From: Uloborus plumipes
Lineage: Eukaryota; Arthropoda; Arachnida; Araneae; Uloboridae
DNA length: 64,000 nt
Direction: 5' to 3'
Assembly (NCBI GenBank): GCA_038373865.1
Contig: JAXGGA010002994.1
Coordinates: 1-64,000, forward strand
Shown: positions 44,076-55,280 of the stretch, one piece after another
How positions within the stretch are numbered: the stretch's first letter is position 1
How the letters are laid out: each line of letters starts with the position of its first letter
Made by a program: the position numbers and the translations under genes
Notes under the pieces: model-generated
What the model was told of the DNA's origin: nothing
The model's database searches: none
The model's input: only the letters and a program-made list of their open reading frames with translations

Positions 44076-44713
44076 CACAGGCCAACAAAAAAAACCTTTT
44101 TGAAAACTTTTTTAATTTTAATAGCTGATCTTGATAGATTTTTATGTGCTGAATCCAAATCTGCTTGTAGTTTTTATGTATCACCCTTAGTTTCCAAGCA
44201 AAATGTATTTTATCATATAGTCTAATACCCATTTACAGTATATAGGGAAATCAATGAAACACTGTAGAATCGTAAAAATGGTTTGTATTTACAGTAAAAT
44301 ACTTGGAATAGTAATTTTATGTGATGATACAAGGTTCACTTGTCAACTGGAATTGCTTTATATTTTCTTTCCCTTTTTTCCTTGAAGCTTCTTGTGTAGC
44401 TTTTCCTGCGATGAATAGCTTGCTAAACTTCCCGGTGAAGTGACCAACAGTAATCCCCCATCATGTTGTAGCATGTGTTTCAGCAGTGCTGCCAACATCA
44501 TCTTTGTTCATTAGACCTATTTTTTCATGTTATCTTAACTATGAAAAAGCTGTTAAATTCTAAAAATGTTTCTTTATTTCATGAATGTAACTATAAAATG
44601 TGAATAAATGGTGGGTGATACAACTTTTTAAGCATCATATTTGGATTCAGCAACCTAAACAACATAAGAATAAGGTATTTTCATTAAAAAAGTTTTTTCA
44701 TCGTTGGCCTGTG
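44076..44713. mobile_element. 638-bp MITE, TAA target duplication
   Basis: The left end CACAGGCCAACAAAAAAAAC and the right end GCCTGTG are complementary (GTTGGCCTGTG). Inner inverted segments include GCTGAATCCAAAT/ATTTGGATTCAGC and TATCACCC/GGGTGATA. TAA is outside both ends (44073-44075 and 44714-44716). Non-coding. The same 3-bp target is seen for 13467-15130 and 46445-47974. Confidence 0.82.
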
Positions 44714-44716
44714 TAA

Positions 44717-46444
44717 TTAAAACCTTCCCTCCAAATTATCAATAACCTTGGAAAAGCAATATCAAGGCGGATCATAGAACAGAACGGGAAACGCATGTAT
44801 TTTTAATGTATCCTTTCGCTAAATATGGTGTGGACAAATTCATGAATGGTTTCGACCTAATAGCAAGAAATAAATAGACCTTAAATTTCATTGGAATTAA
44901 CGGTGTTGCAGAGAGAGAATCGTAAAAAAAAACCTTCACAATTATAAACTTAATCTTTTACTTTATTCATATTGAACTGAATCATAAGGTTGTAGAAACA
45001 TTTCCCTTTTCCGTATTTGCGGAACCTTCAGAGATGTGTCTCAAACTTGGAATTTTCGAAAACTTGATTTCAAAACAAATTTACTTGGAAAAAATAAGTA
45101 ACTAAATATTCTCATTTTTAAGTTGATTACTTTTAACAGTGTATTTGCAAACTTTAAAAATGGTTTTACAAACACTAGCTGTACTTCCACTAAATTATTA
45201 TTTTGATTAAACGTAAACTCTTTCATAAATCGTGCAATAAATTATGGTCATCTAGTCTACAATCTAGCGTACTCGGAGCGACACAATCCCCGACCATTTT
45301 GTATTGCGGCAATAAAAAAACTCACCTAAGAGTGTCTGTCACCGAATTTTTGCTCTCGGAGAAACGAGGTTGCTGTGTCGAATAATTGAAAGCCAAAATT
45401 CGGGAAACACGAACATAAACCGTGCAAATGGACTGTCAGGGCTATTGGGTCGTGGAAGAAAAAACTCGATTGTATGTTTTGCTGCGGAACTGAGATAATC
45501 ACGTGGGTGTTGTCAGCCCCCGTCATCATTGCCCTAAGTGCTTGACGTGCGGAGAGATGTGCTTTCACAAATTATTACCTTTTATTATTCGGGAGTCTTT
45601 ACGAGGTTGATCTCTTCGCTACGCAGCGTTATCCTACTTAAAGCGTATCATTTAATGTGTCTGCTTGGCGGACGGAGAATCGAGGGCTTTTTTTTTTTTT
45701 TTGGAGTATATCCGGCGATTGTTCGAGATGCGTCAGGTGTGGTCATATTTCTAACACATTAGTCTTTCGCCGTTGCGTTAGCTCAGTCGAGTATTTGAAT
45801 CTTCACTCAAAACTTCTGCTACTGAGTTTTCTTTTTTGACACTTAAGTCTTGAAAATGCAATTTCAGACTATATGTGGCTTTGAGCAAGGGGGAATATAT
45901 AAGGGAAATCGGAAGAGATTTTTTCAAAATTCGGTTGGGGTTTGCTCAAAAAAAGAAAAAAGGGAAACATGTTCATGAAAATAATGGTAGTCATATTATT
46001 GTTCGGTTTTTGTTTGCTCACAAGTATTTTTCTTTCTTTTAGCTTGAAATACTTAAATAAATAAATAATTATTAATAATACTAATAATTCGTCAGATTGC
46101 ACCAAACAGTGGTGCAACTCCAGGAGTCAAAGAGCTCGTAGGCGTTACTCTAGAGAAAAAAAGAACGTGTCTTGGGAAAATGAAGATATTTCAATTTGTA
46201 AAAGCCTATATTTTTGAGAAAAAATCTTCATTCTTTTTTTAAAAAAATCTTTAAATTAAAATTTTTCAACAGATACAGATTATTAGTCAGCAAATCACGT
46301 TTCTCTGTCTCTCTTTCATTCAACCTTTTTTTCTTGTCAGTCAGAGATAAGTATTTAAAACAATGCTATGCTCCTCAACTTTCTTCCCACGTAAGAAATT
46401 TAAAATTAAGTGCAATTATTCGGTTAGAGTTTGTTCATCAATAA
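44717..46444. other. Intergenic, no gene seen
   Basis: The GC-richer stretch 45240-45760 holds short open frames on both strands but no domain. A T run lies at about 45688. Nothing supported. Confidence 0.4.
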
Positions 46445-47974
46445 CACAAGTCTGCAACCAAAAAACTGCATGGGATATTTTGAGTGTTCTTTATGTTTTT
46501 CGGTGTGCTGAATTCGAAAATGACCTCCGTTTTTGTCCATCACGTACAGTTTTTCCGCAAAACGTGTGTACTGAGTGTGGTAATGTATCATTTTTTCTCT
46601 ATTTAACTGACAAAAATTCTCTACTAATTTATGATTTATAAAAATGTTTATTACAAACAGTTTTTCTTATTTGCTTCTTTGATGTTCAAAGAGTACCCAC
46701 AGTTATAAAAACTGAAAAAAAAAAGGGGGGAGAGAGCGAGGCTGGGCGTTAGATGGGGAAAAGTGAAAACAGGCCTGCTACACTCACCCACAGAGCCACA
46801 TTGATTAGGTTCAAATATGTTGCACTGTGTTCCTGGACTATTAAGAATTTTATTAAAATAAGGGTGATAGTGATACGAGAGATAAAGAATGTGGGGGGAT
46901 TTCATTTATTTATTTTTCGTTGGATTCGTTTATTAAAAGTATTGGTTTGTATTGAAGGTTTTTTTTTTTTTTTTTAATTTATTCCGCCTCCTTATCAGAT
47001 CAAAGGAAATAATTTTCTTTTTTTTAAATAAGCAGAAATGCTGCCATGGTGCATTTTGCACACCCTTTTTTAAAATAGAAATCGTCAAAGGTGCTGGACC
47101 TAGTCGTGGTATTCCACTTTGGGCAGTATAGTGGTTGATTGTGAAAAAGTGCTGTTTCCAAATCTTCACATTGAATTAGGACTGATGAAGCAATTTATCG
47201 AGGGTTTGTTAAAAGATGGAGATTTTCAAATATGTTTGTTCGAAGTTTTCTGAAGATAAATTGAAAAAGGGAATATTCACAGGACCTGACATAAGTAAAC
47301 TTTTATTTTACCTTTTTTTTTTGAAATAATAAATGAATGAAACTGAAAAAGAAGTCTTGAACTCATTCAAGGATGTGGTACAAAAGTTTTTGGGAAGTAG
47401 CAAAGACTATGACTCTGAAAACATCGTTAAGAGGATATTGGCTTCCTTCAAAGTTCAGCACAGTAGCATGAGTTTAAAAATCCATTTTCTACATTCACAT
47501 GTAGACTATTTTCCCAAAAACCTTGGTGGCTTTAGTGAGGAACAGGATGAGAGGTTTCATAGAGACGTGAAAGACATAGAAATACGTTACCAAGGAAAGT
47601 GGGACGTAAATAGGATGTCATACTACTTTTGGATGCTCAAGCGGGAAACATCGAGATCCAACCTGCGAAAGCGCACCAATAGGAGTATCAATAAAAAGAA
47701 AAAATGGTTTTACCGTAAAAAGGAGTAAACACTAAATGGGATCCACTTCTTAAAATGTGTAGCAATGAACAAAAAAATTGTAAAGCTTTTTTTTTTAACG
47801 AATACATGATTTTCTTTAACTTTTTTTTTCGACTTTGACAATTAAGTTCTCATGTATTGCAAAAAATCTGTACGTGATGGAAAAAAATAAAGCTCATATT
47901 CGGATTCAGCACACCGAAAAACATTAAAATCATCCCATGCATCTGTTCGATTTTTTTTTTTTTGCAGACCTATG
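46445..47974 (+). mobile_element. TAA-flanked DNA element with transposase-like fragment
   Basis: The left terminus CACAAGTCTGCAA and the right TTGCAGACCTATG are complementary with small changes. TAA lies outside both (46442-46444, 47975-47977). Inverted subterminal blocks follow: TGCATGGGAT, TTTTTCGGTGTGCTGAATyC and TCCATCACGTAC. The interior encodes the C-terminal part of a transposase-like protein (47125-47728). Its subterminal block is shared with the giant palindrome at 13467-15130. The superfamily is unclear; a 3-bp TAA target also occurs in PIF/Harbinger elements. Confidence 0.82.
47125..47728 (+). pseudogene. C-terminal region of an uncharacterised transposase-like protein
   Basis: Upstream part (about 47130-47240): KVLFPNLHIELGLMKQFIEG then LLKDGDFQICLF. 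Several stops follow up to 47330. From 47333 a clean frame of 131 codons runs MNETEKEVLNSFKDVVQKFL, ENIVKRILASF, LKIHFLHSHVDYFPKNL, ERFHRDVKDIEIRYQGKW, MSYYFWMLKRET, and ends in a basic tail (KKKKWFYRKKE). I recall these motifs from a very common uncharacterised family in arthropod genomes; the LHI-LGLMKQF, H-F-HSH and ERFH-D-YQGKW blocks are its hallmarks. The mechanism is not known to me. The lesion at 47240-47330 makes it a pseudogene. Confidence 0.7.
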
Positions 47975-47977
47975 TAA

Positions 47978-49128
47978 TTTGTGAGCTTTTAGCTAAAAAA
48001 TCTTCGAAAGGAGGTAGCGAAAGGGGGTACGTGCCTTTTAATCTCTTTACCGGTAGTGAATTATACCGGTAGTATACTAAGGATAGTGCTTCTCTGCCGG
48101 ATTTAGGGTGGAAAGTCGAGGTCTGTGTACCGGATGGCAACTTTCGACAATTGCAAATTCAAGAGCGCTGCTTAGAGCACGAATTCAAATAGGGTTCATG
48201 ACCCCCTGGAAGAGCAAAAAGAGATCTTAAAATTTCGCTTTTAGAACGTAAAATTCAATTGAAGTTTTAAGACTTCAATATCCAAATATTTTTAGAAGAG
48301 GGTTCCTTTCTCCCTTCTCCAATGCCTTGATCAAACTATGCCTTAAATGGTATTTTAGAGATTTAGAATTCGAAAATATTTCGGTAGTTGACCTTCCCTT
48401 ACTTTTCTATCGCCTTTCGCTCTAAAATGCGTTCTTTGAAAAGAGAGCTCCCGAATTTCAGCGTCAGCGCCGAAAAATTTCCGGGAGAGTCTCTAAACCC
48501 CTATTATTTCTAACGTTTTCAGACGAAGCCTAAACGCTGGAGTACCCCCATAATTGATCATTCCGAGCGGAACTATTGAATTACTTTTAGGGACTGTTTT
48601 TTAAAGTTTTTTTTCTTTTCAATTTTTCTCTTAAGTGTGACTCTTATGTTTCGAAGAATCTTCGTGGAATTTGAGGATGGTAAGCCTTTGCTCTCAGGAC
48701 TAATGGGTACACTTGCTTAAAATACATTTTAGAACCATCAGTTTCAAAAAAGAGAGCACCGTCCTCCCTTTATCCTTTTAGCCTTTAGCTGAAACTGCAA
48801 TGTCGCCAAATTTCGGGTGCGGGGGGGGGGGAGGCAGCTCCCAAACTTTGCATCTTCTCTTAACGGGATTAAAGATAACCTAAATGAAAACGTTTTTAAC
48901 CCCCGACGCAACAAGGAAAGGTGATGTGAAGTTTGACGTCTCTATGGCACTCTAGCGTCTAAACGAAAAGACCGATTTTGAATGGTTTTTTTTTTTTGAA
49001 AGGAGATTTGATAGAGAGTGTTTTTTGCAAGGTTTGCGTCTTTGGATGACATTCATTAACGAAGATAATTAAAAACCTTTAAAACGTTTTTTGCGATTTT
49101 GGAAGTGAAAATATACTTGAAAATTTAA
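47978..49128. other. Intergenic, decayed repetitive sequence
   Basis: Loosely repeating phrases such as GAATTTCAGCGTC, TTTCCGGGAGAG and CTTAAATGGTATTTTAGA suggest a very old tandem repeat, but no unit could be fixed. No gene. Confidence 0.4.
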
Positions 49129-49628
49129 CCCTTCACTGCACGGTGTGCCAGATCTGGCACAAACCAAATAAACCCTCATATATTCCTATGATTTTTAAAT
49201 GCAGTTAAACTGAGCTTTGTGCCCCTTCTGAAACATTGCTATAACAGTTTAGTGTGATTTTTATGCACTAGTTAGTTGTACTAGGGTAGGTATTACAGTT
49301 CTTGCTTTTGAAAGAAAGAGTGTCTGTATTTCCGTTAGAAGTGTGCTTAGTCATTATTTCCTTTGTTCTAAAAATGTTTAAATACACTTAGTGAAAAATT
49401 TGTTTATACCACTTATGGCACAAAACACATTGTAGATTATTACACTTATCAGTATACAAAGCATATGCTATGTGCTTTGTGCCATATATAGAACACACAA
49501 TTAAAACATCATTTTTGGTGCACATTTTTAAGATTAATTTTTTTCTTCATTTTTCCTGAACTCAGGGTTATTTAAAAGGTAACAAATGATTTTTTTCATG
49601 AAAATATAAAAAATCGTGCAGTGAAGGG
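49129..49628. mobile_element. piggyBac-like MITE, 500 bp
   Basis: CCCTTCACTGCACG at the left and CGTGCAGTGAAGGG at the right are exact complements, with TTAA outside both (49125-49128, 49629-49632). It contains the palindrome GTGCCAGATCTGGCAC near the left end and scattered TTTGTGCC/GGCACAAA motifs. Non-coding. Confidence 0.9.
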
Positions 49629-49639
49629 TTAAAACAAAA

Positions 49640-50180
49640 AAGAGAATTTTTTCTGCCTCTATTAGAATGTGTTTGGAACTTCCATATAGAACTCAAATTA
49701 TAACGTTTTTTAGCAAATGCGGCTAACCTCATATTCACGAGATTGCAAACTGATGTTATTGGTGGCCGACAGTGATTCAAAACTTCTAACTGATTTTAGT
49801 ATAAGGATTTTCAATATCCTTTGCAACTAGCAAATTTTACTAGAAAGGATCATCTTTCTTTTTTCCGTGTTTACCATGTCTTCTCAAAAACAATTAAATA
49901 TATTTAATTATAAATTGCTTTTTGACCAGTGAGGTTCGTTTTAGTATGAGGTCGGCAATCCGGGTCGGGTCTTTTTTAAACTTTCTAATTTAATTTTAGT
50001 ACTGTCGGCCCCGCTTAAACGAATACTGTTGGTTCCAAGAAATATTATTCGATTAAGTGAGGTATTTATTTAAACGGGGATCTTTAACATTACGTTCCGG
50101 GATGTTTATTCGTATGATCGGGGTATTCGTTTATCCATTACCCGATTAAGCGGGAATGACAGTACTTGTTAAAATATTAA
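49640..50180. repeat. Segment paralogous to 16480-17460
   Basis: Collinear with 16480-17460 (see that entry). This copy lacks the two MITEs present there, and carries the 161-bp Tigger-like MITE 50002-50162 and, at its left edge, the piggyBac-like MITE. Confidence 0.8.
50002..50162. mobile_element. Pogo/Tigger-like MITE, 161 bp
   Basis: CTGTCGGCCCCGCTTAAACG at the left and CGATTAAGCGGGAATGACAG at the right are near complements, with TA outside both (50000-50001, 50163-50164). The paralogous site near 17434 has a single uninterrupted TTAGTACTTG. It is the same family as 3411-3974. Confidence 0.9.
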
Positions 50181-50399
50181 TTTCGAAACATTTCTGGAGG
50201 AGAGTCCTTGATAACGTTACTACCAAAGATGGTCTAAAATTAAACGATTTAGATTTCAATTTTGAAAAATTTCAGAGTGAGGTCCCTAACCACCTCTTGT
50301 CTCTTAACGTCGCTAAAGAGAATCCGAAATTGCGTTTCTATATTTCGAAAATCTTTCAGTGGAGGATCTCTGAAATTTTCCTTCCTGAAGATTACTTAA

Positions 50400-50632
50400 C
50401 ACTTTACCGACCGGGCGTCGATTAATCGACGTTTTGTTCCCAGCGCTTACCGACCGGGCGTCGATTATTCGACGTTTGCTCTCCGGCGCTTACCGACCGG
50501 GCGTCGATTAATCGACTTTGAACCGATCTGTGGATTTTATAGTTTAACAATAAAATGGAAATTGGACGATCTGCAGCTGAGCGGGCGGTGAAAGGGCATA
50601 GGATGTTCGAATCGCTACCGGTCGGTAAAGTG
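50400..50632. mobile_element. TTAA-flanked MITE with 43-bp internal tandem repeat
   Basis: CACTTTACCGACCGG / CCGGTCGGTAAAGTG with TTAA outside both ends (50396-50399 and 50633-50636). Three units of about 43 bp start at 50404, 50447 and 50490, each with the palindrome CGTCGATTAATCGACG or a close variant. Probably piggyBac-like. Confidence 0.88.
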
Positions 50633-50636
50633 TTAA

Positions 50637-52402
50637 AATGGACTTCAGTAAAAAAAATTCAGAACAGAACCTCCTCTCATTCTCCTTTACTCTATCTTAA
50701 CCAAACATATCCTGAGTTGTGCTTCAGTGTCAAACTATTGCATCCCTCGAGTCTTCATAATTCTCTTAACGTAAACAAAGATAGCCTAAAAAATGCTCAT
50801 TCAGAGCATTAGTTTCAGTAAGTTTCCCAGAGGATTCTCGAACCTCCAACGTCATCAAAAATAACCTAAAATTAACTTCAATTTTGAAAAATGTTTAGGT
50901 GGAACCGAAATCTCCCTTATTCCCTATCTCTACCAAAAATCACACTATTTTACTTCAATTTAAAAAAATTCTTCAATCCTTACAATAACTACAAAAAAAA
51001 AGTTGGGGGGGGGGGGGATAAGCGTGGTTATATGGGCCTCCTCCAAAATGAAAACCTATATACGCCACTCGCTTTGAGGATTCTCTCTGGAGTTGTTTCG
51101 ACATTAAAATCTGAAAAACGCTATTAGAAAACGTATTAAAAAATGTTAAAACGTCTTTCTTTCCGAAAATTTTTGAAATTCACGTAATACAAATGTGACT
51201 TCAGACTTTATCTGGTAATTATTGGAGAAAATGAGGATTAGGATTCCCTCCCGAAGTTTTCATTGAAACTGAAATCAAGTTTTGGCTATTTTCGAGCCAA
51301 GATATCTTTGGGAACGGGAATTTCAAAACAGGACATTTTATGAAAAAAATGATAGCGTTGTTTAAAAGGGTGGGTGTTTTGGAACCTTTAAAGGAAACCA
51401 TTCGAAGTTGAAGTTTTAATTAGATATTTTACAATCTTCGGGAGGCGCTCCAAAATTTTTTGAAATTGAAATCTTAAAGACGCACTGTTTAGCTATCTTT
51501 TGCGTAGAGCAAGAGTGAATGCGGGACCTTTTCCTCAGCAATTTTCAAAACTGAAACTATAAAAACGCATTTTAGGCAGCATTTGATGTCTTTAGGGGAA
51601 AAATGAGGGTTTGGGTGCTGCCCCCAGAATATTTTTAGTTTGAAGTCTTTGTGCGAAAGTGTAAGAATAAAAACTTATTTTCAGTTTCTAATTGGTCTCG
51701 TCCAGTAGGTCATGACCCCCTTTCGGAGCGGCCCCAGGCCCAACTTTTGAGCTTGCCACCCTCGCAAGTGATTTACATAGGGATGTGGATTCCTGACCCC
51801 CTCTCCGGCACTGCTGAAAATCAAACATCTGGGTGCTGGAAAAAATCCCAACGCATGCCCTAAAAAACTCGCCAAACTGTAGTAAAGTATAAAAAATGAT
51901 TTTCAAATCTATATATAAAGACTTAAATCTAACACTATAGAATGACCCGACACCATTTTTCTTGAAGGCGGCTTTCGTGCTTCGTCAATTTCTTTTTGGG
52001 GCCTGGGGCTTCGATGAGGACGTTCCGAATCTGTTTTAGAATTTCACAAAAGAGAAATCTCTCAAAAAAATATTCAACATTTAAATCGAAATCAGCTTGA
52101 TTCGAACTTAAAATAAAATTAATGCATGATTTTCTTGTTAACAACTGTCAAAAATTTCTGTTAATCTAATTATAGTTTTATATGTGGAGATTCATTCTTA
52201 AACGTGCAGTAAAATTTAAATAAAAAATTTGACAGAAGAAATAGGCGGTATAGTGAAAGCTATTAATAGTAAGCTGTATACCGCCTATTTCTTCTCTCAA
52301 ATTTTTAATTTAAATTTTATTGGCTACTTTAGAATTAATCAACATACAAAGATCTAATTAGATCTGCTAAAATTTCGACTTTTATCATCAAGAAATTACG
52401 TA
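50637..52402. other. Intergenic with one small hairpin
   Basis: At 52217-52320 two arms of about 40 bp (AAATTTGACAGAAGAAATAG.. and its complement ..CTATTTCTTCTCTCAAATTT) form a hairpin around TATTAATAG. A G run lies near 51005. The rest shows old degenerate repetition like 47978-49128 and no gene. Confidence 0.5.
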
Positions 52403-53209
52403 GGGTGAGTTCTGGTAAGTGCGTCCACTGGGAATTATATGAACACTGTCCTGAAATGGCTTCTGCAAACACATCGACTATATTAGATAACCGTCTAATG
52501 ATAATTTCAATACGTAGAATTCAGGCCTGGATTCAATAGACGAAACACAATCAGAGACAACTTAAATGTCGTCAAAAAAACTCTAAAGTAAAGATTGAGA
52601 AAGTTTTGTTTCAGTTTGTCTTGTAGTCATACCAAGCAATTGAAGTCAAGAAATGCAAGTTGTTTCTCTTGAGTAATAGCTACTAATAACATACATGGGG
52701 TATTTTGATCAAATACTCTAACTGAAATTTGTTTATATGACGGTACGCACTTTCCCTTTCTTTAAAGTAAGGTGGGGGTAAGTGCGTACCATTATGATGG
52801 GGCAAGTGCGTACCACTACCATGAGGCATATGCGTACTATTATACGGAGCAAGTGCATACCATTATGACGAGGCAAGTGTGTACCATTACGTGGAAAATC
52901 CGATTCCTGTAACTCACCTTTAATTTTGCTTATAACTTTTATAAGCCGATTATAAATCCGACGTCATTTCCATCAAGTATTTATATTTACATTGAATGCG
53001 GCATAAGATTCAATTTTATTCATTACCTCCAGTGGCGTATTTACGTATGGGCTTAATGGGCTATAGCCCAGGGCGGCACGTTTGGGGGGCGGCACTTTTT
53101 CCATGCAAAGTGAAGACTTTTTTTTTTAATATATATAGACAGCAGGGCCAGTAGGGCGGATCGGCCACGAGAATTACATCAATTAATCGAATTAAATACT
53201 GTTCTTTAA

Positions 53210-54373
53210 CGAGCAAGAATCTGAGAGAGTGTCACACCTGTGATTCATGACGTCTCAGATATTTTCAAAAAAATATCAAATGTTTATTATTTTATTGAAA
53301 AACAAAATTCAGAATGCTTTGTTCTAAAGTTGAGTTGTTTAGTTTTTGTGGATCCCTAAAGGTGAAGGTGCGGCATCCAAAATTAAGCGGATTTTCAAGA
53401 CATGGAAGTTGCTGTGAATCAAAACTCTTACCAGGAACTGCTGAACTCCAATTTTCTTTTTGTATACGGAATATAGAAGGTTCAAACTTTACAAAATGAA
53501 TGTTAAATTTGTGGTAAGTTGTTGCCGTAAGATCAGTGAAAGGCCTCAAAATGAGGCATTTTTGACGTTTTTTAGCATTTTTGAGGTCTAAAAACAGCCA
53601 TGCCCCCCTGCTTGGGGGTACGGCAATGACCGTCATCCCTGCTTGGGGTCTGGAGAGGCATCGTGCTTCCAAAGTGGCATGGAACCCAAAGACACCGTCA
53701 CAACTCAATTCCAATCATTGGCGGCAACATTCCACGAGGAGGCTATTATGTAGCTTGTTCACAGATATAACAAATGTTTCAATCGTCAAGGTGATTATGC
53801 AGAGAATTGTACAGCATTGTACCTTATTTTTGATAATTTTTTTTTATTTGAATCCGTTTATTTTTTATAATCTAACGGGGGTTGAAAAAAAACAACCCTC
53901 GTACATTATTTTAAATTGCTTACACTGGTCTTTCAAACGACACTACTTTTGCAGTGGCAACTAAAATGTACAAGCTGTTTTTGGACCTCAAAAATGCTGA
54001 AAAACGTCAAAAATGCCTTGTTTTGAGGGCCTTCACTGACTTTACGGCAACAACTTACCTCAAAGTTAACATTCATTTTGTAAAATTTAAACCTTCTGTA
54101 TTCCATATACAAAAAGAAAATCGGAGTTAAACAGTTCCTGGTAAGAGTTTTGGTTCACGGCAACTTCCATGTCTTGAAAATCCGCTTAATTTTTGATGCC
54201 GCACCTTCATCTTTAGGGATTCATAAAAACTAAACAACTCAACTTTAGAGCAAAACATTCTGGATTTGGTCTTTCAATAAGATAATAAACATTTGGTAAT
54301 TTTTGGGAGAAAATCTGAGACGTCATGAATCACCTCATAATGCTAGGCGTGACAGTTTCTCAGATTCTTGCTC
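53210..54373. mobile_element. TTAA-flanked foldback element, about 390-bp TIRs
   Basis: CGAGCAAGAATCTGAGA at the left is mirrored by TCTCAGATTCTTGCTC at the right; TTAA lies outside both (53206-53209, 54374-54377), and the related hAT copy at 31480 shows the uninterrupted site. The arms run about 53210-53600 and 53975-54373; the loop holds GC-rich GCCCCCCTGCTTGGGGG palindromes. TTAA is the target of piggyBac and Kolobok elements; which one applies is undecided. Confidence 0.9.
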
Positions 54374-54841
54374 TTAAGAACACTGGAATGCTGGTGGAAT
54401 TTTTCATACAAAAGTACTGAACCGCAGAGGGAAAAAAAGGAAAGAAGATAAGACAGCAATAAGACTAGAAAGATGAGAAAAAAAGACTGCGAGACAGAAA
54501 AAAATGTTCGTTAAAACCGGGTCTTGCTCGTTAAAACGAATTCTGTTCCATTGATCCAACACTTAATCAGTGTTGGCAACAATTGATCAGACTTAACATT
54601 GATCCAACAAAGTATTCTCGTTTCCCTCGTTAAAACCGAGTTCTCGTTATATACGAGTTCGACTGTATTCATTACACATTTTTAAAAAATATTTATCGTT
54701 TATTTATCTGTTGATTTTATTTTATTTTTTCTAAAATGCTTAAATGAAGCCATGATCCACTTCAATAAAATTTTGTACACCAGTAAGTAAATAAAGTTTT
54801 TATTTTTTATTTTTATAACTCTGGAATTCAACACCTCAAGG

Positions 54842-55280
54842 CAGGGCCGCCGCTACCATGGGGCCCGGCACCCGTTTTATTGCCGGGCCCCCATGCACCC
54901 CTCCCCCCCCAAATTGCATATTTTTATGCTGTCGTTTCAGCACATTTGCAATTGTAAAAAAAAAGCGAAAAAAAAATTTTTTTTTTTTCGGAAATCCTTT
55001 TTTTTAGTTACGAAAGTGTGCACCTGATTTTATTTTCACGTTATTTGTATCGCCAGATGATTTTAAAAAGTGATGCAATTTCCTTTGCGCAAGCGTGTTT
55101 CATTCATTAGTGTTTGTACTAGCAATTGTTTCATATTGAGAATCGGCAATGGAAAGCGATATTTTTTTGATGAAATTATTGACACTAAAACTGGAAAAAC
55201 ATGTTCATGACCTTACGGGCCCCCCCAAAGCTCCGGGCCCGGTACTAGAGGTCCAGTATCCCCCCCAAACGTCGGCCCTG
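54842..55280. mobile_element. hAT-like MITE, 439 bp, perfect 8-bp TSD
   Basis: CAGGGCCGCCG at the left and CGTCGGCCCTG at the right; CCTCAAGG is duplicated at 54834-54841 and 55281-55288. The related hAT copy (about 31911-31920) has the single CCTCAAGG. Subterminal GGGGCCCGG / CCGGGCCC palindromes. Non-coding. Confidence 0.93.

Noticed and set aside
45240..45760. GC-richer patch as exon
   Set aside because: Short overlapping frames on both strands and no domain.
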